Positions 31,081-41,307 of a stretch of 64,000 bases of DNA are shown here, piece by piece. This stretch comes from Petasospora fabianii (Eukaryota > Ascomycota > Saccharomycetes > Phaffomycetales > Wickerhamomycetaceae). The first letter of the stretch is position 1, and every line of letters begins with the position of its first letter. The notes beneath the pieces are model-generated. The model was not told where the DNA came from, did no database searches, and saw only the letters and a list, made by a program, of their open reading frames with translations. The stretch covers positions 620,001 through 684,000 of the forward strand of contig CP048719.1 in NCBI GenBank assembly GCA_022641835.1, read 5' to 3'. A program made the position numbers and the translations under genes.

Positions 31081-32127
31081 CTATCTAGATGTGTCGACAA
31101 CAGCTCTTCCTTGAATCTTTCCCTGCTCCATTAATTCATAAACCTTAGCCAACTCGCTCAGCCCAAACACCTGGACATTGCTCTTCACAAGACCACGCTC
31201 GTAAAACCCGAGGACCTCAACCATCTCGGCTCTCGTACCGACACTGATTGCCTTGATGTTGTACTGCTTGTCAACCTGGTCACCAACATCACTCTGCACA
31301 ACGGCATTGGCTGGCATACCGACAATCACAAAAGTACCAAGGGTACGAACATACTTGATACCAGTGTTCATAGCCTTCTCATTGGCACTAAAGTTGATGA
31401 CAGCATGTGCACCACCGTTAGTTATCTTCTTCACTGTCTCGACAACATCTCCACATGCCATGAAATCAACAAACACCTCGGGCTTCAAGACTTTCTCAAT
31501 CATCTCCTTCTTGGAACCACTCTCCACAGCTAACACCCTAAATCCCATGGCATTGGCCAATTGAACAGCATAAGATCCAAGACCACCACCGGCACCAATA
31601 ATAGCAACCCATTGTCCCTGTTGCAAATTGGCCTTCTTCAATGCCTTATATGCCGTCAACCCAGCACACAATAATGGTGCAACCTCTTTAAGATCGGATC
31701 CCTTTGGGATCTTTGCAGCCTGAATTGCATCTGCAAGTACATATTGCTGGAATGATCCCTGAACGGTATACCCACTAACATCCTGATCTTGACAACAAGT
31801 CTCCTCACCACCAATACAATACTCACAAGTCAAGCAAGTACGATTGATCCATTTGATCCCGGCAAGATCACCAGTCTTGAAGTTCTTCACTTGTGACCCA
31901 ACACCAACGACAACACCGGCACCTTCATGCCCACCAATCAATGGAAGGATCGTAGGAACAGGCCAATCACCCTTCCATGCGTGTAAGTCACTATGACAAA
32001 CTCCAGAGTACTTGATATTGATTAAGATCTGAGTGGATGATGGCTGTGGAACAGGCACGGTTGTGTATTGGAGCGGACCTCCATGTTCATAGAAGATAAC
32101 AGCCTTTTGCTTCTCTGGTAGCGTCAT
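31081..32127 (-). CDS. Divergent alcohol dehydrogenase (middle copy)
   Basis: 348 residues, same fold as its neighbours but clearly more diverged. Catalytic zinc ligands Cys44, His67 and Cys154 and structural zinc cysteines 98, 101, 104 and 112 are all kept, so it is probably active. The coenzyme-binding loop reads GAGGGLGSYAVQ, and the IDGG motif of normal yeast ADH is VESG here, placing Glu202 where NAD-selecting Asp normally sits. The GSCMSC region is RTCLTC. Substrate or coenzyme preference may differ from ethanol/NAD. Codon bias is weaker than in the neighbouring copies, suggesting lower expression. Confidence 0.85.
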   Translation of the reverse strand: MTLPEKQKAVIFYEHGGPLQYTTVPVPQPSSTQILINIKYSGVCHSDLHAWKGDWPVPTILPLIGGHEGAGVVVGVGSQVKNFKTGDLAGIKWINRTCLTCEYCIGGEETCCQDQDVSGYTVQGSFQQYVLADAIQAAKIPKGSDLKEVAPLLCAGLTAYKALKKANLQQGQWVAIIGAGGGLGSYAVQLANAMGFRVLAVESGSKKEMIEKVLKPEVFVDFMACGDVVETVKKITNGGAHAVINFSANEKAMNTGIKYVRTLGTFVIVGMPANAVVQSDVGDQVDKQYNIKAISVGTRAEMVEVLGFYERGLVKSNVQVFGLSELAKVYELMEQGKIQGRAVVDTSR

Positions 32128-32591
32128 CGTTGGTTGTATTTGATGTCTCCAGAAGTGTCACTTGAACTGGTAGGATATCTTGGGCCTTTTATCCACACTA
32201 GGGACCCGGCTTCCCACGATATTTAATCAACTAAAAGATATTCCGCTTCCTCCGCAATAGTGCGCAATTGCTTACCAGATTGGGAAGAAAGTCAACCGAA
32301 GGGTCTGAACAATAGTTCTGTACTGCGGGGTATAACGGAGAGAGCTCCGGTGATTGAAGGGATAGTCTCGTTGTGAGATTAACAGCCTAATACATATGAT
32401 AGATAAAGTGAAGTGGTGGTTCGGTTTCCGGATTTGGACAGCGCGTATGGCTTGGCTATCCATTTAGTCAGATCAACCCCTAAAGCTTTCTCTCTTACAA
32501 ATCTACAGTTGAAGACAGTGATCATATACAAAATAACTCATAAATTCATCTACTTACATAAGAACAACAGGGCGAAGGGCGACACAATTGT
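32128..32591. promoter_or_regulatory. Promoter of the middle ADH gene
   Basis: 464 bases between two tandem minus-strand genes: the promoter of the middle ADH and the 3' end of the ADH1-type gene. No specific site recognised. Confidence 0.35.
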
Positions 32592-33644
32592 TCACTTGCT
32601 TGTGTCCAAGACGTAACGGCCCAAGATCTTACCATCAGCCATCAACTGATAAACCTCTGGCAACTCTGAAAGACCAACAATCTTGATTGGAGACTTCACC
32701 AAGCCTCTAGCAAAGAAGTCAATAGCCTCTCTGGTATCAGCTCTGTTACCAACGTAAGAACCTCTAATGGAAACCGACTTAACAACGGCACTGAACACCT
32801 GTGCACGAGCAACGGCACCAGCTGGTAAACCAACAAGAACAACGGTACCACAGGCTCTCACGTACTCTGTACTCTGCTCAATGGCCTTTTCAGAGACGGA
32901 AACGTTGATGACACCATGTGGACCACCGTTTGTAGCTTCTTGGACATCCTTGACAATGTCCTTGGATTTTGTGAAATCGATGAACACCTCAGCACCAAGC
33001 TCCTTACACAACTTACCCTTCTCCTCACCACCATCGATACCAAGAACTCTGTAACCCATGGCAACAGCATATTGAATAGCAAGGGAACCAAGACCACCAG
33101 CGGCACCAGAGATGGCAACCCATTGACCAGCGGCCAAATCAGCTGTCTTCAAAGCCTTGTAAACAGTGACACCGGCACAAAGAATTGGAGCCACTTCAGC
33201 CAAATCGGTACCCTTTGGAATGTGTGCAGCTTGAACAGCATCAGCTGTGGCGTACTGCTGGAATGAACCATCATGGGTGTAACCGGACAAATCAGCCTTT
33301 GCACAGTTAGCCTCAAATGACTTTTCACAAAGTTCACAAGACATACAAGAGCCGTTCAACCATTTGATACCGGCATAGTCACCAATCTCAAAGTTCTTAA
33401 CTTCGGAACCCTTGGCGACAACAACACCGGCACCTTCGTGACCACCAACAAGTGGGAGCTTGGTGTCCAATGGCCAATCACCCTTCCAAGCGTGCAAATC
33501 GGTGTGACAGACACCAGAGTACTTGACATTGATCAAGATTTCGTTTGGCTTTGGTGTTGGGACTGGAATATCAGTGTAGTTCAATGGACCACCGTTCTCG
33601 TAGAAGACAACGGCTTTCTGGGTCTTTGGGATTTCAGTAGACAT
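32592..33644 (-). CDS. ADH1: Cytosolic alcohol dehydrogenase (ADH1-type)
   Basis: 350 residues with no presequence ([19 protein letters not shown]). Catalytic zinc ligands Cys46, His69 and Cys156; structural zinc Cys100, 103, 106 and 114; coenzyme loop [15 protein letters not shown] and Asp204 in GIDGG. It reduces acetaldehyde to ethanol, regenerating NAD in fermentation, or runs in reverse during ethanol growth. It is much closer to the mitochondrial copy than to the middle copy, so the outer genes are the younger pair. Codon use is strongly biased. The 5' leader is a CAAT/TCAA-rich tandem repeat. Confidence 0.93.
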   Translation of the reverse strand: MSTEIPKTQKAVVFYENGGPLNYTDIPVPTPKPNEILINVKYSGVCHTDLHAWKGDWPLDTKLPLVGGHEGAGVVVAKGSEVKNFEIGDYAGIKWLNGSCMSCELCEKSFEANCAKADLSGYTHDGSFQQYATADAVQAAHIPKGTDLAEVAPILCAGVTVYKALKTADLAAGQWVAISGAAGGLGSLAIQYAVAMGYRVLGIDGGEEKGKLCKELGAEVFIDFTKSKDIVKDVQEATNGGPHGVINVSVSEKAIEQSTEYVRACGTVVLVGLPAGAVARAQVFSAVVKSVSIRGSYVGNRADTREAIDFFARGLVKSPIKIVGLSELPEVYQLMADGKILGRYVLDTSK

Positions 33645-35030
33645 GTTTGATTGATTGATTATTGATTGATTGATTGATTGATTGATTGTGTGTTAATCAA
33701 TTTACTTGATGATGTGGAAGTAGGATGAGAGGATTAGTGTCGGAGTGAGAACTGGGAAAGATCTCGCCTTTTATCTTATTTCGGGACGAGAAATAATCAA
33801 CGACAACTCCGAACATCTCCTGAAGACAGAATGATGGAGTGTCCCCGTGCGTATTGTTATGGTGCGTTTTGGACGCGCCTCCGGCTGCAGATGACATATT
33901 CGACAACGTGAGGCCCCAATCGGAAGCTCCAGAGGGGATGTGGTTTAATATGAGTCACTTGTAGTGGATTTATGATGGTATGGATGGATACTCCGTATCA
34001 TACAGTCCTACATAGCTCTAACTATCTCAGCCAGCCCCTCTTTGTTCCCATCAAACGCAACACCGAACGTTGCTCTCTTTTCGTGTTGCACCTGGCACCT
34101 CCGCGTGATGGGCTGACATCCATGCGCGGGAGTAATCACAAGGTGACACCAACTACAGCGAGAGGCTATTGCGGCCTGCGGGTGTCAGGTGTTCTTCGAT
34201 GTGGAGTGTGCTAACAGGTAATATCGTGCCGTGATCTATTAGGCTATGGCTCCCCCTGGGACGGCTGGGCCGGACAGTAGTCCGTCTTTGACTCTCGGAG
34301 TGCTCAGCATATTCTAGATGCTCATGCCACGCAGGTGAACAACCTGGTATGCGCACTACTAGCATCATACTAAGATCGTCGTGGGATGTCAAATTGTTAT
34401 AATTTTGGTATGAACTGAGATGTAGTGTTGCTATATCATCTATTAGCTTAGGATATCAACTCAATCGATGATTTCTTGTCCAAATGTTCATCGATTTTAA
34501 TCTTTTTTTGAAACTACAAAGTCGTATCTTCGTTTCCTATTCTCTGTTTCACATTTTTAATAGATCAGTTCTACTTTAAAACACCTCCTAAAAATCTTCC
34601 GCACCAATAAATGGCATCCTAAACACTCCACTATGAAAGTAAAATGTTAAAGATATTTTTTTTTTTATCATTAGATCATTTGATCTATTTTCCTCCGGAA
34701 TCCATAGCTTATAAACAAACTTAAGATTCCACCCTCATCGTTATCTCACAACTCAGGTAATCTCATACACCCGCACACCATTCAAAAATGAAAAAAAAAA
34801 ATTAAAAAAAAAATAAAAAAAAAATGAAAAAAAAAAACACTTAATTACCCGGATGACGAGGTTTTTTTTTAACCCCCCGCCAACCACCGCCACCTCGTTC
34901 GAGAAGGTTCTGCTTCCCGATTTCGCGAATTTGGTAGTCGTCCACCAAAAAATTCGCCACAAGACCTCTCGCTTTCCTCTCCTTATCAACAGATCTTGTC
35001 CCACACGCACACGTCACCACACAGAACAGC
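33645..35030. promoter_or_regulatory. Divergent promoter ADH1-type / UBC4
   Basis: 1.4 kb between divergent genes. Apart from the TTGA repeat it contains A-rich homopolymer blocks (about 34788-34837) and T-run sequence near 34861 close to UBC4. No coding frame is supported. Confidence 0.4.
33647..33688. repeat. TTGA tetranucleotide repeat in the ADH1-type 5' leader
   Basis: About ten TTGA units interrupted once by TTA, ending two bases from the ADH1-type start codon. On the transcript it reads as an unstructured CAAT-rich leader. Confidence 0.85.
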
Positions 35031-35930
<900 letters not shown>

Positions 35931-36391
35931 TTTGTGATACACAACTAAGAGGTTAACAGTTTAGATCAGCATATGAAGCGAATGGATTTGTAAATACAGG
36001 TTTTGCATGGTTATATTGATTTATGTTTGTAGAGATGCGATGCGCTGTCATTTAATCTGTGGGAGTGTTGTGCTGCTGAAGTCGGCAACCAGAAGTGGTA
36101 TGCAACGCCGACACACCAAAGAAGATGCAACAAAATGATATGTTGAAACCGTTACAAGAGTTTATATCAGCAGATAAAGAACAAGCACATCATTGATCTT
36201 TTATTAGATCTCCCCTATAATGTACAATATCTCATCTCTCTATCTCTCACTATAAGCTAAAATGGTATGGGCCACATCCGAGATGAGGTTAAAATTTTTT
36301 TGGTGTAGCGCCTACATACATCATTAACTTTCTGGGGATTTACACTTCAATACACTACAAACCTCCCCCTGATCACATTTGTTAATCAGTC
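35931..36391. other. UBC4 3' end and MAK21 promoter
   Basis: 461 bases between same-strand genes. TCTC/TATCTC-rich sequence near 36225-36250 may belong to the MAK21 promoter. No RNA gene seen. Confidence 0.35.
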
Positions 36392-39300
36392 ATGGATGGT
36401 ATGAAACTTGACCTGTCCGGTCTCAAGGATAAGGTTGCATCCAAGCTGTCCGGAGAGAAGGGAAACAAGAAGAAAGATCAGAAGCAGAAGGGTAATCAGC
36501 AGAAGGATACCAGAGCCTCTAAACCAGATCAGCAGAAGTTTGATAACAAGACCAAGGGAAAGAAATTCGAAAAGACCAATACCAACAAAAATGAGGCTTC
36601 AAGAGCCACGAATGGTAAACCAGCTGATGAAAAAGAGGAGGATGTTCTTCGTCGTGAAGCTCTCGAGCTTGGTGCTACCGAGGAAGATCTTAAGCTTTTA
36701 GAAGGTCTTTCTGATGGTGAGACCAGTGAACAGGAGTTTGATAACGATGCTAGTGTTGATAAGGGATTCAGTGATGATCTCTCCAAATTCATGAAGGATA
36801 TTGGATTCAGCAATTCTGGCCCAGTTGTCGTTGATGATGATGAGCTTTCAGAGGAAGAGGTTGAGGAGGAGGATGAAGAAGAAGAAGAAGAAGAAGAAGA
36901 AGAAGAAGAAGAAGAAGAAGAAGAAGAAGCCGATGAGGTTGAAGAGCAAGATTCTGAGCCACACGAACAAGAAGACGAGGATATAAGCGATGAGGATCAG
37001 GACATTGAAGATGATGATGAGCCGCAGCAACAAAAACAGCAGCCACTCAAGAAAGAGGAACTTCCAACACACCAAAAGGTTGATCCAACTACCATTCTCA
37101 ACACATCGAAATTCTTGCTTCCACCACAGATCGACTGGTATAACATCCCACTCGACCTCAACATCCAAGCGGACAAACTCACTCAGGACCAGATCGATCG
37201 TCTTTATCAGAGAGGTAAAGAGGCCCTGGAAACCGACAATAAGAACTACTACGATGAATTCTCCAAGACATCTTCTCAAAGAAAGTTCTTGTCTCAAATT
37301 TTGTCCGATGGTACATTGAACGATAAAATCTCTGCTTTAACCCTTTTGATTCAAGAAGCTCCACTTCACAACATCAAGTCATTTGACACCCTTATGGGGT
37401 TCATGAACAAGAAGTCAAGAAACTCTGTTCTCCAATCATTGAACGCTCTCAAGGATTTGTTTGTCAGTGGTCTTCTCCCAGACAGAAAGCTTAGACACTT
37501 TAAACAGCAGCCTCTCAACATGATGCTCTCCAAGAAACATCTCGCATTGTTCTACTTTGAGGACTACCTCAAAACTTACTACTTCAACATCCTCAAGGTT
37601 TTGGAGAAGCTCTCACACGACCCAATCATCCACGTCAGAATGAATGTTGTCTCTCACATCTTTGACCTCTTGAAGGCCAAGCCAGAACAGGAAGTTAATT
37701 TGTTGAGACTTGGTGTTAACAAGATTGGTGATATTGACAAGAAGGTCACATCCAAGACATCGTACCAGATCTTGCAACTCGAGCAGGCTCATCCGAACAT
37801 GAAAAAGATTGTTATTGACGCAGTCATCGATGCTATGTTCAAGAAAAACACCGACTACCATACCAAATACTACTCTGTGCTCACACTTAATCAGACCATT
37901 TTGACAAGACGCGAGGAGGAAATTGCCAACGATTTGGTGAAGACATACTTTGCCCTCTTCGAAAAGCTTTTAATCGAGTCCGACCCACACAACGGTGAAA
38001 ACACCAAGGCCGATGACAAGGATGGTAAGAAAGACAACTACAAGAACAGAAAGAAGAATTTTAAGAAGGGTAAGAAGGGTGGTAAGTCCGTCAAGAATAT
38101 CAAGACTGATGAAGAGGTTATTGAGGAGAAGAATGCCAAGTTGTTCTCTGCTTTGCTCACTGGTGTTAACCGTGCCTTCCCATTCTCTAATTTGCCAGTT
38201 GAGGTGTACACTAAGCACTTGGATGTGATGTTCAGAATTACACACTCTAGTAATTTCAACACTTCGGTCCAGGCTCTCGTTCTCATCCATCAGATCACTT
38301 CTGTGCAGAGCATCAATAGTGATAGATTCTACAGAACTCTCTACGAGAGTTTGTTGGACTCTAGACTTGTCACTTCATCCAAGCAAGGTATCTACCTCAA
38401 CTTGTTGTTCAAAGCTTTGAAGTCGGACTCCAACTTGGGTAGAGTAATGGCATTTGTCAAGAGAATCATCCAAGTCTGTTTCAACTGGACTAATGTCGGT
38501 GCTGTTGCTGGTATGTTCTACTTGTTAATGGAACTGGAGAAGGCTGTTCCTGCTGTGAGAAATTTGGCCATCAACACCCCAGTTGACCATAAGTACGTTG
38601 AGGATGACGATGACGAGGAACACTTTGTCGATGTGAAGTCTGATGATGAGGATGGTGAAACGAAATCGACACAAGTGGAGAAGAAACAGGATGATACAGA
38701 GTACGATGGGCGTAAGCGTGATCCAAGGTTCGCTAATGCTTCCAACTCTTCCATCTGGGAGATTGAGGAATTCCTTAACCACTACCACCCAACGGTACAG
38801 CTTTATGCCCAGAGTTTCATGGATCAGCAGAAGCAAGTGAAGCCAGACTTGGGTCTTTTCACTTTGGCTCACTTCTTGGACAGATTCGTGTACCGTAACG
38901 CCAAGTCCAAACCTGTCACCAAGGGTTCTTCCATCATGCAGCCGCTTGGTGGTTCTCATACTGGTTCGTTATTGGTCAAAGCTTCTAATGTGATGAACCA
39001 TGAGATTCCAGCCAATACTGAGAATTGGTTGGAGAAGAGGGTTGAGGAGATCAGACCAGATGAGAGATTCTTCTACGAGTACTTTACTTCGAAGGAGAAG
39101 GATCCTTCCAAGTTAAACGAGCCACAAGAAGATGACTTTGATGGTGAAAGTGACTTGGATGATGATGAAGTCTGGAACGCCTTGGTCAAGTCCCAGCCAG
39201 ACATCGAGGGTGATGACGAAGAATCAGACTTGGACGATCTCAGTGATTTGGATATGGATGACTTCAGTGATGACGACGAAGTGGAGGCGGAAGCCGCTTC

Positions 39301-39682
39301 GGGCGAAGAGTTGGCTGATGGTGATGAAGCCGATGAGCTTGCTGCTGATGATTTGAGTGATAACGATGACGGTTCTGAGGTTGAATTGCAGACAATTGGT
39401 ATGTCTGATGAAGAGTTTGAGTCTGCTGCTGAGGAGCCGGACTTTGCCGGCTTCTCTGAAAGTGAAGATGAGGAGGCTGAACTCTTCAAGGGCGATTCGG
39501 AGGATGAGATTAGCGACGATGAAGAGCCAGAACAGCCACAACCAAAGGGCAAGAAGCGTTCTGCTGGTGATGATGAGGAAAAGTCGAAGAAGAAGTCAAA
39601 GAAGGCTAAAATGAAAGAGCTCCCACTCTTCGCTGATGCTGATGCATACGCTCAGTACCTCAACTCTGACGATGAGAATTGA
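36392..39682 (+). CDS. MAK21: 60S biogenesis factor MAK21/NOC1
   Basis: 1096 residues; S. cerevisiae Mak21 has 1025. A Lys/Gln-rich start and a long acidic tract (about 148-215) precede a helical repeat region (about 240-560). The CBF/Mak21 domain follows (about 570-830), with YEDSLLDSRL-type helices and the signature RKRDPRFANASNSSIWEIEEFLNHYHPTVQLYAQSF. The C-terminus is highly acidic with a final basic patch. Noc1 pairs with Noc2 in the nucleolus and escorts early pre-60S particles. The extra length comes mostly from expanded acidic tracts. Confidence 0.94.
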   Translation: MDGMKLDLSGLKDKVASKLSGEKGNKKKDQKQKGNQQKDTRASKPDQQKFDNKTKGKKFEKTNTNKNEASRATNGKPADEKEEDVLRREALELGATEEDLKLLEGLSDGETSEQEFDNDASVDKGFSDDLSKFMKDIGFSNSGPVVVDDDELSEEEVEEEDEEEEEEEEEEEEEEEEEEADEVEEQDSEPHEQEDEDISDEDQDIEDDDEPQQQKQQPLKKEELPTHQKVDPTTILNTSKFLLPPQIDWYNIPLDLNIQADKLTQDQIDRLYQRGKEALETDNKNYYDEFSKTSSQRKFLSQILSDGTLNDKISALTLLIQEAPLHNIKSFDTLMGFMNKKSRNSVLQSLNALKDLFVSGLLPDRKLRHFKQQPLNMMLSKKHLALFYFEDYLKTYYFNILKVLEKLSHDPIIHVRMNVVSHIFDLLKAKPEQEVNLLRLGVNKIGDIDKKVTSKTSYQILQLEQAHPNMKKIVIDAVIDAMFKKNTDYHTKYYSVLTLNQTILTRREEEIANDLVKTYFALFEKLLIESDPHNGENTKADDKDGKKDNYKNRKKNFKKGKKGGKSVKNIKTDEEVIEEKNAKLFSALLTGVNRAFPFSNLPVEVYTKHLDVMFRITHSSNFNTSVQALVLIHQITSVQSINSDRFYRTLYESLLDSRLVTSSKQGIYLNLLFKALKSDSNLGRVMAFVKRIIQVCFNWTNVGAVAGMFYLLMELEKAVPAVRNLAINTPVDHKYVEDDDDEEHFVDVKSDDEDGETKSTQVEKKQDDTEYDGRKRDPRFANASNSSIWEIEEFLNHYHPTVQLYAQSFMDQQKQVKPDLGLFTLAHFLDRFVYRNAKSKPVTKGSSIMQPLGGSHTGSLLVKASNVMNHEIPANTENWLEKRVEEIRPDERFFYEYFTSKEKDPSKLNEPQEDDFDGESDLDDDEVWNALVKSQPDIEGDDEESDLDDLSDLDMDDFSDDDEVEAEAASGEELADGDEADELAADDLSDNDDGSEVELQTIGMSDEEFESAAEEPDFAGFSESEDEEAELFKGDSEDEISDDEEPEQPQPKGKKRSAGDDEEKSKKKSKKAKMKELPLFADADAYAQYLNSDDEN
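36875..36929 (+). repeat. GAA microsatellite in MAK21
   Basis: About 18 GAA units in frame, coding a glutamate run in the N-terminal acidic tract of MAK21. Confidence 0.92.
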
Positions 39683-40709
39683 AGTTTCCCGGGGCCCTTA
39701 ATACTGTTGCACTGTTATGAATGCTCAAATTTGATTATCGTATCTTGTAGTCCTCGATCTTCGCAATGGGGTGATAACTGCGCACTGATCAACGTTAGTA
39801 GGATTTGAAAATCACTGTGCGCAGACAGATAACAGTCACATCCATGTCTCCTGAGAATTTACAAATCCCGCCTGTACTGCGTGTGCATGGTGTTGTTACG
39901 CAGCCGAGAGTAGGCAATATAATTGGGAACTTCCGACAGCAAGAAGGTGTGTTTCCAAGGCAATGACTTAAGAACCATATTGGTGTCCGACTCTAATATA
40001 ACGAGTGGTAACCCTTTCAAAAACACGTGGTGCTAGTGCCGGCATGATTTTGGAAGGCAGCTATAATAGAGAATCAGATCGGCGTTGAAGTCGGTGGTTG
40101 CAGCGTTGCAGCCTCGTTGGGAGATCCCAACTTGCCACGCAGAGGGACAGAAGTCGTGACTCCTGGATGAGTGATCTACTCTCAGGGATAACTGTATCGC
40201 CTCTTCCTGTCTCCTCTGCCCTTCCAGGTGGCTCTGTCTCACGGCCTTAGACGCCGATGCAGTTCAGACCTAAAGAGGATGAGGAAGTATCATGTATGCG
40301 TGCATCTCGTCTTCCTGTGGACTCTTTAGCGATCAAGTTGATAGTCCACAGTGGAGATATTACCTGGTTTTTTCAGAATCCGCCCTCTCGGTGGGTCGGC
40401 ACCCAAAGTGGACAAAGTTTTGTAGTGCTATTTGGGCTTTAGAATAGCTGGCGAGGTAAGAAAGCATGCCATTAACTCACCAGCGAAGTAGGCATCCATG
40501 AAGCCTCAAGCCACTACGCTATGAGGTGAGCATGTCCTTAGGCCACAAGAGAGGTTACATTGTTCGGCATCCTGCCTTTCTAGAGTTATCTTTTCTATCA
40601 CAACTCTCTTCCGAGCTGTAGTGATTGTCCACCTCTAGGGATCTGTACTCTCTACGCTGCTCGAATTAAAACGGCTATAACCAGGCAAGGACAACGTAGA
40701 ATTACGTCG

Positions 40710-40751
40710 ACGCCTGAGGACCTGGTAGCGATACGCCAACGCCTGAGGACC
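40710..40751. repeat. 13-base direct repeat, period 29
   Basis: ACGCCTGAGGACC at 40710-40722 and 40739-40751. A related sequence, CGCCAACGCCTGA, recurs at about 43014-43027. Confidence 0.7.
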
Positions 40752-41033
40752 CACAATCGCTCAAGCAACCGACTGTCTCCGAGCTTGTAACCCCCAAAAT
40801 AGTGATAGTGATCATTTGAAGACGCACTGTCTTCCTTGGCACTTCCCAGAAGAGTTGAAACTTCAATGAGAGGCGATTGATCACCCAGTGGAGCACCACC
40901 GCAACTAAAAGAGACGGCAAGCGCTGACGACGCATGAGCAGCCACGATTGTGGCCAACCACAGAGTTTGAGAACCGTTAACACTTTTATGTGGGGAGAGA
41001 GGGGCAGAGATCTTCCGCGTGCAGGGGCAATTG

Positions 41034-41064
41034 CCATTTCTAGCCCACCTTTGTCTAGAAATGG
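41034..41064. repeat. Perfect 10-bp inverted repeat, 11-base loop
   Basis: CCATTTCTAG at 41034-41043 and CTAGAAATGG at 41055-41064. After one G-T wobble the pairing continues for two more bases (TT with AA). Confidence 0.75.
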
Positions 41065-41110
41065 TAACTGCCGCCTGCCTAAAGGAGGTGCGCTAGCCTG
41101 CAAGGCGGTT

Positions 41111-41151
41111 GTGCAGGCACCATGCATCAAATTGCATGCAGGAGCCTGCAC
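41111..41151. repeat. Nested hairpin, 8 + 6 base pairs
   Basis: Outer arms GTGCAGGC (41111-41118) and GCCTGCAC (41144-41151); inner arms CATGCA (41121-41126) and TGCATG (41133-41138) around loop TCAAAT. All 14 pairs are Watson-Crick with a 2/5-base internal loop. Confidence 0.75.
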
Positions 41152-41264
41152 TCGTGTCTTTATTTAACGTTGGAACACGGCGAACCGTCGACAAAATCCG
41201 CATGTCTCCTCATGTTCGCGTCATGACCCCATGGAAGCTGGAAGCTGGTAGACGTCCCATAACG

Positions 41265-41307
41265 GCAGGTAGTCAGCAAGTGGTAGAGCACTGGGATTAC
41301 TACCTGC
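41265..41307. repeat. Perfect 9-bp inverted repeat around a tRNA-D-arm-like core
   Basis: GCAGGTAGT at 41265-41273 pairs with ACTACCTGC at 41299-41307. The interior contains AGTGGTAGAGCACT, close to the A box and D arm of tRNA genes. No B box follows within 150 bases, so no tRNA is called. Confidence 0.6.
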
